Shown piece after piece: positions 56,826-64,000 of a DNA stretch of 64,000 nt. Source of the stretch: a virus. Within the stretch, counting starts at the first letter, position 1. Each line of letters begins with the position of its first letter. The notes under the pieces were generated by a model. The model did no database searches. It was not told the origin of the DNA and worked only from the letters and a program-made list of their open reading frames with translations. Made by a program: the position numbers and the translations under genes. The stretch lies in the IMG/VR virus record IMGVR_UViG_3300025108_004223, positions 62,001-126,000 of that record, one strand, 5' to 3'.

Positions 56826-58289
56826 TTATACGAAATCTATTTTAGCTTTGTTAAAAAACAATCCCCATATCGCGGCTGCTACCGCTAATGCAAGGAAGGT
56901 TGGTGGGAGCCAGCTTGTAAACAAGTCACTCCATTCATACAGCCCCGAAAATTGTAAATAACTTTTCTCAATTCTTGCACTGAGAATAAATCCAATTAAA
57001 AAACTTACACGGCTAAACTTTAGATATTTTAGAACTACACCTACAGCACAACAGATTGCAAACATATAATAGTCTTCAATGAGTCCTGTGTATTGTGTGC
57101 ATGACCATATTAGCGATGCTAGTATTGGCCAAAAATACCATCTAAAAGGAACGTTGGTAATCTTAACTGCATACTTGATAAACAAATAAGCAATTGGTAA
57201 GATTATAATAAGACTTGCTAGGTAACTACTCAGCAAGTGATCAAAGAACACTCCATCTGCTAATACACTTGGAGTTCCTAGTTCTAGGCCTACATACATA
57301 AGTAAACCCATAACAATCACTTCAAATGGTGCACCTGGAATGCCAAACAAAATGGTAGGAACATAACTGGTAGCCTTTTGAGCATTGTTGGCGCCTTCGC
57401 AACCAATAACACCTCTAACATTACCTTTTCCAATTCCATAAGCATCTTTATCGGCATGTTTGCCTGCGGCTGCAACTGTTTGACTATATGCAAACCAATC
57501 TGCAATGTTGCCGCCAATACCTGGAATTAATCCAATAAAGCCTCCAATAAAGCCTCCTCGTAATCCATCCCATTTATATTTCCAACTGTCTTTGATACCT
57601 TGTATTAGTTGTGATTTAATTAGTGCATTGTCTAGAAAGATTTTTTCAGCTTTCATTCTGTATGCACTTAGTAGTTCTGGAAATGCTAATACGCCTGCCA
57701 TAACAGGAATCATTTGTATTCCATCACCTAAGTAATCCCAACCCATTGTCCAACGTGAACTTGCTGTTTCAGGATCCATTCCAATATGTCCGACCATAAA
57801 GCCGGCAATTAATGCAATGAAGCCTCTTACCCAATACTTACTGCTAATAAACACAACACATGTCATAGCAAATATTAGGAAAGTAAACATCTCTCGAATG
57901 CCAAAATATAACACAATCTTGGTATACCATGGTAAGAAAAGGAATACAAGTAAACCCCATATCAATCCATTTATCCAACTTGTGCTAATTGCGGCACTTA
58001 AAGCTCTTGCAGCCTCGCCACGCCGACTCATGGGAAATCCATCAATCATTGTTGCGGCGGCTCCGCCTGCCCCTGGCACATTCATAACAACACCGCAAAA
58101 GCTGTCGCCAATACTCGAAGTCACAACAATTGCTGTTGTGAATACAACTAACATGTAGGGATCTTCAAAGTATCCAACGAATGCGTATACGGCTATTAGT
58201 CCTGTTGTAGCACCTGCTACCGGAATTAAGCCTACAAAAAATCCATAGACAACACCCAATAACAGGACACCAATATATGTTTCCAACAT
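56826..58289 (-). CDS. tctA: TctA-like tripartite tricarboxylate transporter large subunit
   Basis: A 487-residue integral membrane protein of the TctA family with about 12 membrane segments. Signature blocks are VPGAGGAAATMIDGFPMSRR (G-x-x-G-D-G-x-P motif), FIGLIPGIGGNIADW and ILFGIPGAPFEVIVM. TctA carries the transport channel and works with TctC and a small TctB; no separate TctB is seen here. The promoter region at 58290-58434 has AT-rich near-late elements (GATAAATA). The gene is coupled with the binding protein downstream. A phage-borne TTT system is unusual. Confidence 0.9.
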   Translation of the reverse strand: MLETYIGVLLLGVVYGFFVGLIPVAGATTGLIAVYAFVGYFEDPYMLVVFTTAIVVTSSIGDSFCGVVMNVPGAGGAAATMIDGFPMSRRGEAARALSAAISTSWINGLIWGLLVFLFLPWYTKIVLYFGIREMFTFLIFAMTCVVFISSKYWVRGFIALIAGFMVGHIGMDPETASSRWTMGWDYLGDGIQMIPVMAGVLAFPELLSAYRMKAEKIFLDNALIKSQLIQGIKDSWKYKWDGLRGGFIGGFIGLIPGIGGNIADWFAYSQTVAAAGKHADKDAYGIGKGNVRGVIGCEGANNAQKATSYVPTILFGIPGAPFEVIVMGLLMYVGLELGTPSVLADGVFFDHLLSSYLASLIIILPIAYLFIKYAVKITNVPFRWYFWPILASLIWSCTQYTGLIEDYYMFAICCAVGVVLKYLKFSRVSFLIGFILSARIEKSYLQFSGLYEWSDLFTSWLPPTFLALAVAAAIWGLFFNKAKIDFV

Positions 58290-58434
58290 ATGGTTCCTTA
58301 TTCTTCTAAAGTTTTGAGGGTATTACACCAATGAACCTGTTGCACTCGCATGTTGGTAATCGTGTAAAGTGATAACAAAGTAATTATAAATCTATAATTA
58401 TTGTTATATCTATTTATCTTCGTTTTGTATATAG

Positions 58435-59109
58435 TTACGATCTTCGCTTCAAAACAAAGTATAATCTGTTTGCATCTTGTTTAATTGTTACTACAACACA
58501 ATCAAGTTCTTTTGCTACATTAATAATGAACTCTGGAGTCCAATTAAAAAAGTCTATCCATTTTGCCTCAGGTGCTTCATGTTGCTTACCTGGGTTAGCA
58601 CGGAAAAACAACAAACCTTCTGGTGCTGTTAAATCAACTGCATGACACAATTCTCTAATAATTTTATCAGCACTACCAAAGTTGATACTACCCATACAAA
58701 TTGTTACATCATATTTTGTATCAGGCTTGTAGTCTACTATGCTACACACATGGTCTGCTTTTTTATTAAATGGATCAACTCCAGTTAGGTTTTTTATCTT
58801 TCCTTTAAACTCATTGTATCCACAACCTAAATCCAATACAGCCTTTGGATTTAATGCATTAACTTCGTCAATGATGTCTAGTCCACTGTATTTGTATTTC
58901 TTTGTTTTAGGTTGCCATACTTTGCCAAAGTAGTTTGCAAGTATTAAGTCATCGACTGTGTTAACTAAATGTTCTATGCTTGGAGCAGGACCATTCATCT
59001 CAATATCAAACTCAGATTTGATTGCTACTTTTAGTGTTTGTGGGTTAGTCATTAGACTTGGAGCATTTTTAATCATCTCCATTACTCTGTTGTAAATTTT
59101 TATATTCAT
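58435..59109 (-). CDS. SAM-dependent methyltransferase
   Basis: A 224-residue class I methyltransferase with motif I VLDLGCGYNEFKGKI, motif II LTGVDPFN and a later YDVTICMGSINFGSADK for motif IV. The N-terminus is helical and basic. The substrate is unknown. The promoter at 59136-59164 drives it, and it is the last gene before the 145-base region upstream of tctA. Confidence 0.8.
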   Translation of the reverse strand: MNIKIYNRVMEMIKNAPSLMTNPQTLKVAIKSEFDIEMNGPAPSIEHLVNTVDDLILANYFGKVWQPKTKKYKYSGLDIIDEVNALNPKAVLDLGCGYNEFKGKIKNLTGVDPFNKKADHVCSIVDYKPDTKYDVTICMGSINFGSADKIIRELCHAVDLTAPEGLLFFRANPGKQHEAPEAKWIDFFNWTPEFIINVAKELDCVVVTIKQDANRLYFVLKRRS

Positions 59110-59135
59110 TCTCGATGCCTTAAATTTATCAAACT

Positions 59136-59164
59136 ATTATACTACTTTTGTGTTCTGTTGTCAA
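59136..59164 (-). promoter_or_regulatory. Consensus sigma70 promoter
   Basis: On the minus strand TTGACA (59164-59159), a 17-base spacer and TATAAT (59141-59136). It overlaps the end of the upstream 76-residue gene and leads into the methyltransferase gene. Confidence 0.8.
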
Positions 59165-59372
59165 GCACTTTTTGATAAGCTTCTTCGAATCCTTCTTCGT
59201 ATTCAGATAGTGGTGCACCATCGCATCCATCTCGCCATGCACGATTGAAATAACTATTTGCACATGACAGTATGGTCTCCTCTGACGTATTAAAATGTCC
59301 TTTGACTATCCAAAATAGCCAATAAGCATCTCTATGACTGAACTCTCCATCGTCTCCGTCGAAGTTAACCAT
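59142..59372 (-). CDS. Hypothetical protein (76 aa)
   Basis: A 76-residue acidic protein (SHRDAYWLFWIVKGHFNTSE, then YEEGFEEAYQKVLDNRTQK). GAGGAAAC precedes the ATG. No family recognised. It lies just after the basic 40-residue gene. Confidence 0.6.
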   Translation of the reverse strand: MVNFDGDDGEFSHRDAYWLFWIVKGHFNTSEETILSCANSYFNRAWRDGCDGAPLSEYEEGFEEAYQKVLDNRTQK

Positions 59373-59389
59373 TATACGTTTCCTCTAAT

Positions 59390-59512
59390 CTAATCGTATA
59401 TGTAAGGATCTTTTTTGCGTAGTTCTTCTAATTTCTTCTCTAGTTTTTTCTTATGCTTATACTCTGCAATTAGTTTTTTAACTAACTTAATTGGGTTCCA
59501 TTCGAATTTCAT
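59390..59512 (-). CDS. Small Lys-rich protein (40 aa)
   Basis: A 40-residue basic protein, MKFEWNPIKLVKKLIAEYKH then a Lys/Glu-rich helix ending PYIYD. The Trp-Asn-Pro-Ile-Lys start recalls the 44-residue membrane protein at 43774 and small proteins of marine T4-like phages. Its ATG overlaps the upstream SGNH stop as ATGA. Function unknown. Confidence 0.68.
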   Translation of the reverse strand: MKFEWNPIKLVKKLIAEYKHKKKLEKKLEELRKKDPYIYD

Positions 59513-60219
59513 TTATCTCTCCTGCTCCACGCATCTGCTACACGCCCTGCTAATAATTTGTTGCCTTCTACCGTAAAATGTCCTTGGCCGCCATCCGTAA
59601 TTGTATTTACTAATTTTTTATCATTGCCTACTATTGTAAATAAAGGATCTAAATCTAAATATTTACAATGTATATGTTCGTTTGTATAATTAACATACTC
59701 ATGTGTTCTAATAATGTAACCTGGAATATTATGTGCTTTTAATTTATTGTTTATATGACTGACACAGGCTTTGGTTATATTTAATACACTATCATTATTG
59801 CCAATATCATGTATATAGTCTAATGCATCAGATTCTTTTAATCCCAATGCTTCTTGTAACTGTGGTCTATGTTTTATACCTTTGCTGTATATAATACTAG
59901 ACTCTTGTAATTCGTGTCTTGTTAGTGGTGGTCTAAATTCTGTAGCATGTGTGGTTGTGATCCATTTTGCATCTTTGTTTAATTGAAACTTGGGTTCAAC
60001 ACTTTCTTGTAGTATAACTGCATCAAAGTCATTTAGTTCTATGCTTTCTAATACATCTAACCATTGTATGTATCCTACTCCATATCCACAATAAAGAGTT
60101 ATCTCTGCAGGTATATTGTCTACCCATGTTTCTTTGCTTGTAAGTTCTTCATCTCCATTTTTATGGAAACTATAGCTACCTCTAGTGTAACTGCAACCTA
60201 ATATTAATAATTTAGCCAA
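59509..60219 (-). CDS. SGNH-like hydrolase
   Basis: A 236-residue protein with SGNH block I (LLILGCSYTRGSYSF), a late DGGQGHFTVEGNKLLAGR giving the D-x-x-x-H-like pair, and a middle DFDAVILQESVEP resembling block II. The nucleophile serine is in LGCSYTR. It is one of four paralogues; here it follows the carbamoyltransferase gene region. Substrate unknown. Confidence 0.72.
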   Translation of the reverse strand: MAKLLILGCSYTRGSYSFHKNGDEELTSKETWVDNIPAEITLYCGYGVGYIQWLDVLESIELNDFDAVILQESVEPKFQLNKDAKWITTTHATEFRPPLTRHELQESSIIYSKGIKHRPQLQEALGLKESDALDYIHDIGNNDSVLNITKACVSHINNKLKAHNIPGYIIRTHEYVNYTNEHIHCKYLDLDPLFTIVGNDKKLVNTITDGGQGHFTVEGNKLLAGRVADAWSRRDK

Positions 60220-60475
60220 AGCGTTTATCGTTCGTTATTAAATTCTCTGTCATTAATTCTTTAACAGCATATTCTATTTTTCTTTCACTTAGTTTATCTA
60301 AGACAAAATCGTGTAGGAAATATTTGTATGTATTTCTGCGCCACTGTTCTTCTATTTCGCCTGCTCGGCGAGCTTCGTCTGATGATGTATATACTCCAAC
60401 CACATATCTGTGTGGTATTTCTTCTTTAACTGATTGGGTGTCTTTGCGTTCCATTTGCACAATATACACTATCAT
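60212..60475 (-). CDS. Hypothetical protein (87 aa)
   Basis: An 87-residue helical, charged protein (EARRAGEIEEQWRRNTYKYF, then LDKLSERKIEYAVKELM). No family recognised. It is three bases after the carbamoyltransferase stop and overlaps the SGNH gene by eight bases. Confidence 0.62.
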   Translation of the reverse strand: MIVYIVQMERKDTQSVKEEIPHRYVVGVYTSSDEARRAGEIEEQWRRNTYKYFLHDFVLDKLSERKIEYAVKELMTENLITNDKRFG

Positions 60476-60478
60476 AAT

Positions 60479-62038
60479 CTATTCTCCTATACTAGACTGT
60501 TCGCTAGTTACCACTTCCACACTATATTTCTCTGTCCAACGCTCTGCGTCATCCTCGGTGTCCACCATTGGCTCACCTTTAATGTTTAAACTAGTATTTA
60601 ACAACATAGGACAACCTGTAGCTTCGTGCCACTTGTCCAATAACTTATATAAACCTGGGTGTTGTAATCGTGTTACAGTTTGCACTCGGCTTGTTCCATC
60701 TATGTGAGTAATTGCTGGAAATGAGTTTGGATCCTTTGTTCTTCCAACAAATTGCATAAATGGACTACTAGTTACACCTTCTGGCATATCAAAGTAATCA
60801 TGTAAACATTCTTCTTTAATAACTGGAGCAAAAGGCCTAAATGCTTGCCTTTGCTTTACTGTATTTACTTGATCTTGCATATTTTCACCTCTAGGGTCAG
60901 CTAACAGGCTTCTATTACCCAATGCACGTGGTCCAAACTCTGCACAACCGTTGGCAACACCAACCATTCCGCTTTCTTGTATAACTTTTAATGCTTTATT
61001 AACAGGATAGTTGCCTCTAATAGCATTTCCAAGATATGGACTATCAAATTCAATAAACTTATTGGTGTGTGCTAATACACAACCAACACTGCTACCTGCA
61101 TCACCTGGATTAGGCATAATCCAAACATTTTTAAAACGATTAAATGCTATACTGTTTGCTACACAATTTAATGCACACCCTCCCATTAATACAATGTTAT
61201 CACTGTCAACAAGTTTCTTTGTTTGTTTAATTAAATGAGTAAAAATATATTCATATACTGCTTGAGTGCCTGCGGCTATGTCGGCATAGTCTTGAACTGT
61301 GTTTAGTTCTGGTGCCCATTGCTTGCAACCTCTGTGTAAGTTTTGTTTAAAACGAATACGTGGACTGTTTTGATCTAATGGATAAAAGAAATCATCAAAT
61401 ATACGTTTCTTATACTTGTCTGGGTCACCAACTGCGGCCCATCCCATTAGAATATATTCATCTTCGTTTGGTTTTAGTCCAATACGCTGTGTCATTGCAC
61501 TATACCATAAGCCTATGCTGTGTGGATACTTCTGGCTAAACTTACGCTTTAGTTTAGTTCCATGTCCTTCCCATACTGTGAGTGTTTCAAACTCACCTAT
61601 ACTATCTACCACCAATACTGCGGCTTCTCTGTATGGACTTGTGTAATAACCTGCGGCTGCATGACTATGATGATGTCTAGTGTTGTGCCACGATGGTGTG
61701 CGATTAAAGTCTACAGGAACCTCATTATAAAAATCTAATAAACTGCGAGGACGTATTCCAAACTCATATAGTGATGTAACTGGAGATGGCTTTGTTAATG
61801 CTGTGCGATATTGTCCTGCACGTAGTTGACGTAAACGTTTAAGCCATTGTGTTTCATACCAATGAACATGTTCAGGGTTACCAAACTCTAATGCTTGATT
61901 GATTAATGTTTGATTTAAATGCTTATCATTCTTTATTCCACTGCTACGTTCAGCATGAGCGGCAAACTTTAGTTCGTCGTTGTCAAACACTGCCAATGAG
62001 GCATCGTGTGCGTTCGCTGTTATTCCCCATCTAATCAT
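60479..62038 (-). CDS. NodU/TobZ-family O-carbamoyltransferase
   Basis: A 519-residue carbamoyltransferase of the NodU/CmcH family, which moves a carbamoyl group from carbamoyl phosphate to a hydroxyl of a sugar or antibiotic. Visible family blocks are RWGITANAHDASLAVF, HHHSHAAAGYY near residue 120 with metal-binding histidines, VLMGGCALNCVANS, EFGPRALGNRSLLADPR and MLLNTSLNIKGEPMV. Genes of this family are known in marine phages. It is coupled (ATGA) to the SPASM radical SAM gene. The acceptor is unknown. Confidence 0.92.
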   Translation of the reverse strand: MIRWGITANAHDASLAVFDNDELKFAAHAERSSGIKNDKHLNQTLINQALEFGNPEHVHWYETQWLKRLRQLRAGQYRTALTKPSPVTSLYEFGIRPRSLLDFYNEVPVDFNRTPSWHNTRHHHSHAAAGYYTSPYREAAVLVVDSIGEFETLTVWEGHGTKLKRKFSQKYPHSIGLWYSAMTQRIGLKPNEDEYILMGWAAVGDPDKYKKRIFDDFFYPLDQNSPRIRFKQNLHRGCKQWAPELNTVQDYADIAAGTQAVYEYIFTHLIKQTKKLVDSDNIVLMGGCALNCVANSIAFNRFKNVWIMPNPGDAGSSVGCVLAHTNKFIEFDSPYLGNAIRGNYPVNKALKVIQESGMVGVANGCAEFGPRALGNRSLLADPRGENMQDQVNTVKQRQAFRPFAPVIKEECLHDYFDMPEGVTSSPFMQFVGRTKDPNSFPAITHIDGTSRVQTVTRLQHPGLYKLLDKWHEATGCPMLLNTSLNIKGEPMVDTEDDAERWTEKYSVEVVTSEQSSIGE

Positions 62039-63054
62039 AATCTATTTTCTACTCCGCAATCGTCAACGCATACACTAAACTGTGCACCTTCAATTTTCTT
62101 TTCTAATATATCTGTATACCATTTATCTGTTAATATTTCTTTTAATGTGTGTTCTTTAAGGCTGTATTTTGGTGAATGGGATAAATTTGTAAATCCTGTT
62201 ACACTATCATATTTTTGTCCTGTTGGTTCTACACCATATGATGTTTGACTTGTAATACAACAAGGCCAAACTGTAGCATAAGGATCAATCTGTATCTCAC
62301 CATCTGTATACCAAGGACATTGACTGTGTTGTTGTTCTGGGCTTTTTATTTTATTGTATTTCTTTCTGCTTTCTCGACTGTTGCTATTCCAAACAACTTC
62401 CCTTGCCTGACTGTTGTCTACATCGTGCAATGTAACTGTGTGCGTTGGATATACAATTTCTTTTCTATCGCTGTAATTCTTTCTTGCTGTAAAGCCTGAG
62501 CATCCGTATTGTTTTGCTAATTGTTCTGCACGATCTATTTGATCGTTATTATAATCAAATATTGTTATAATCCATATGCTTTTTCCACCTGCACGATTAA
62601 ATGCTTGCATATTTTTGATAATCTTATTGTAATCAGTTCTTGCTCTATACAATGCATTTGATTCCTTGTCTATTCCATCAATACAAAATATAACTTCTCC
62701 GTTATCTCCTAATACTTCACCTAGCTCACTCCACCATTCGGGTGTTCTTGCTCCGCCATTTGTTGAAATATAAACTAACAAGTTTGCTCGCCGAGCAATG
62801 CGACACATTTCAATTAGTTTAGGGTTCATGCATGCATCTCCCCAATTACCATTGAATAAGATTTCCGTTACATTTGTTTCTTTTATATCTTCTTCAATTA
62901 ATCTAGTGTATACATCCATTGGAAAATGTTCTAGTTTTAAATATGGTTGAACTTCTAGTGTTTCTGGCACAAACCTTGCACATGTTCCACATTTAGCATT
63001 GCAATAACTAGTTGGATCAATTTGGATTCGTTGAATATCATTTAAATGATTCAT
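62035..63054 (-). CDS. Radical SAM/SPASM domain protein
   Basis: A 339-residue radical SAM protein with the cluster motif YCNAKCGTC (Cys18, Cys22, Cys25) and EILFNGNWGDACMNPKL in the SAM region. The SPASM part has CPWYTDGEIQIDPYATVWPC and ends with CVDDCGVENRL. It is the closest paralogue of the protein at 4934 (shared NGNWGD, IDP-ATVWPCC). It is coupled to the GDPD-like gene (ATGA). Substrate unknown. Confidence 0.9.
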   Translation of the reverse strand: MNHLNDIQRIQIDPTSYCNAKCGTCARFVPETLEVQPYLKLEHFPMDVYTRLIEEDIKETNVTEILFNGNWGDACMNPKLIEMCRIARRANLLVYISTNGGARTPEWWSELGEVLGDNGEVIFCIDGIDKESNALYRARTDYNKIIKNMQAFNRAGGKSIWIITIFDYNNDQIDRAEQLAKQYGCSGFTARKNYSDRKEIVYPTHTVTLHDVDNSQAREVVWNSNSRESRKKYNKIKSPEQQHSQCPWYTDGEIQIDPYATVWPCCITSQTSYGVEPTGQKYDSVTGFTNLSHSPKYSLKEHTLKEILTDKWYTDILEKKIEGAQFSVCVDDCGVENRL

Positions 63055-63497
63055 GTCTCTAGTTTGTGCATAATCCTAGCATCGTCTCCACATATACCCC
63101 ATATATTTGGAATAACATCTGGTAATGGTTTATTATGTAAGTCTAACCAAATTGCATCAGGATGTATTGGAAAGTTTCCTGGAAAGCACCAAATCTTGCC
63201 TCTACTTGTTAATGTTATATCATCTTCTTGATGGAAAAATGTATGACATCCTAAATCCAATAACGGTCCCATTGTTTCAAATGTTTTAGCATGACATATA
63301 ACTTCCCATCGTTGTATAAATTTTTCATTTATATGTTTGTTAGGTTCATCATGTCCATAATACAATGCACCATTCCATAATTGAATATCTACTTCAACAT
63401 GATATCCTATATCAATTGCATCTTGTAAATAATCTTCTGTATTTTCAAATGTGGGCTGCGGTCCTAGAGTATTACCTCTGTGTGCTATAAAATTCAT
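63051..63497 (-). CDS. Glycerophosphodiester phosphodiesterase-like protein
   Basis: A 148-residue protein that resembles a truncated GDPD fold: FIAHRGNTLGPQPTFENT carries the catalytic HRG and ENT, and HVEVDIQLWNGALYYGHDEP the E-x-D and H. It is far shorter than usual GDPD proteins (about 250 residues), so it may be a compact variant. It lies between a nucleotidyltransferase and a radical SAM gene, suggesting cell-surface or lipid/sugar chemistry. ATGA overlaps on both sides. Confidence 0.72.
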   Translation of the reverse strand: MNFIAHRGNTLGPQPTFENTEDYLQDAIDIGYHVEVDIQLWNGALYYGHDEPNKHINEKFIQRWEVICHAKTFETMGPLLDLGCHTFFHQEDDITLTSRGKIWCFPGNFPIHPDAIWLDLHNKPLPDVIPNIWGICGDDARIMHKLET

Positions 63498-64000
63498 TTA
63501 ATAAATTCTTTCAAATCTTCTGGAGTTCCTATTCCTTGCATATTATCTACTTTTATTGTTACAACACTACTATTTGAGTCTTCGACTTCTGCAACTGTGT
63601 AATTGTAAACAGGACATGTATAGAATTCATTGTTTACTCTGTCGTTTGCTTCTATCATTTGTTTGGCATTACGAATAAACTGTTTGCCATGTTTCCAATA
63701 ATAGTATCCAGTTGTAGCCCATTCACTAATAGGATCTTTTTCTGCTACACGCACAACTTTACCTAATTCATCTATCTCTGCATAACTCCATTTAGGATCC
63801 TTTTCAGGACAATGAAATACACTGATAAAGCCAGCAACAAACACACTGTTGATTAAACTTTGTGCATGCTCGCTGTCCCATTTTGTGTGTTGATCACAAT
63901 TAGCAACAAATATACTGTCGCCTTCATTAATATGATCTTCTATACTTATTATAGTGCATGCTGTTCCTTCTGTCAAGTGATCTAATTCATGAACAATTGC
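63494..64000 (-). CDS. Sugar-phosphate nucleotidyltransferase, C-terminal part (cut by window edge)
   Basis: The gene continues past position 64000; the in-window part has 168 residues. The frame stays open through the edge, so the TTG at 63976 is not the start. EGTACTIISIEDHINEGDSI is followed by VANCDQHTKW, the strand and D-x-H region of NTP-transferases, and ATTGYYYWKHGKQFI follows. This matches sugar-1-phosphate nucleotidyltransferases that make activated sugars. It would supply donor sugars for the glycan genes to the left. Confidence 0.75.
   Translation of the reverse strand, partial: AIVHELDHLTEGTACTIISIEDHINEGDSIFVANCDQHTKWDSEHAQSLINSVFVAGFISVFHCPEKDPKWSYAEIDELGKVVRVAEKDPISEWATTGYYYWKHGKQFIRNAKQMIEANDRVNNEFYTCPVYNYTVAEVEDSNSSVVTIKVDNMQGIGTPEDLKEFIK

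Noticed and set aside
63948-63976. Consensus-looking promoter TTGACA-N17-TATAAT at the right edge
   Set aside because: It lies inside the nucleotidyltransferase coding frame, which stays open to the window edge, so it is probably a coding coincidence.

Overview
The window is AT-rich, almost every gene is on the minus strand, and genes are packed with ATGA/TAATG stop-start overlaps. It reads as part of a large T4-like tailed-phage genome from a marine proteobacterium. The evidence is a T4 gp45-type sliding clamp, a phage-type 5'-3' exonuclease/RNase H, thymidine kinase, a TATAAATA late promoter, two tRNA-Arg genes, and many small proteins of types I recall from marine T4-like phages. An alphaproteobacterial (SAR11-like) host is my inference only. 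No capsid, portal, terminase or DNA polymerase gene lies in the window. Transcription of minus-strand genes runs from high to low coordinates.

Layout, right to left. 59-64 kb: surface-glycan or small-molecule genes (partial nucleotidyltransferase, GDPD-like protein, radical SAM/SPASM enzyme, NodU-type carbamoyltransferase, SGNH hydrolase, methyltransferase). 55.7-58.3 kb: a tripartite tricarboxylate transporter pair (TctA membrane subunit, TctC-type binding protein) ending in a strong terminator. 51.9-55.6 kb: a late-type module with a secreted protein, a giant Cys/Gly/Tyr repeat protein, a lysine-rich protein and a membrane coiled-coil protein. 43.9-51.9 kb: glycosyltransferase, methyltransferase, several sulfotransferase-like P-loop proteins, an APS-kinase-like protein, a radical SAM/SPASM enzyme, an SGNH hydrolase and a 2OG oxygenase. 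43.4-43.8 kb: two tRNA-Arg genes and tandem promoters before the sliding clamp. 36.6-42.6 kb: 7-deazaguanine genes (DpdA-like transglycosylase, QueD-like, FolE) with GalE and a glycosyltransferase; QueE is at 26.4-27.3 kb. 18-36 kb: nucleotide and SAM metabolism (Prs, Tdk, phosphoribosyltransferase, MazG-like, MetK), an adenine/cytosine-N4 DNA methyltransferase, RNase H, an FTR1-like permease, peroxiredoxin, nitroreductase, an S8 protease with an outer-membrane-like C-terminus, and many small proteins. 15.9-18.6 kb: a MoxR ATPase and VWA-metallopeptidase pair. 0-14.3 kb: a dense cluster of radical SAM enzymes, SGNH hydrolases, a PLP enzyme, an amidinotransferase, 2OG oxygenases and a nucleosidase. 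The only plus-strand genes are two, at 7.2-9.1 kb, with their own promoter.

The most striking content is the enzyme arsenal. There are eight radical SAM enzymes besides QueE: five with an N-terminal cysteine-rich 'twitch'-like region and three of SPASM type. They are interleaved with four SGNH hydrolases, at least three 2OG-Fe(II) oxygenase-like proteins, a PLP enzyme, an amidinotransferase, a carbamoyltransferase and sulfotransferase-like proteins. MetK and an MTA/SAH-nucleosidase-like protein could supply SAM and remove 5'-deoxyadenosine. I infer a phage-encoded programme that builds or decorates an unusual metabolite or cell-surface glycan; substrate and product cannot be read from sequence.

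Regulation is unusually legible. Twelve sigma70-like promoters share an exact 17-bp spacer. Two of them, upstream of the S8 protease and of a small membrane protein, carry the same 16-bp palindromic operator-like sequence inside that spacer. Three sit so close to the ATG that the mRNA would be leaderless or nearly so.
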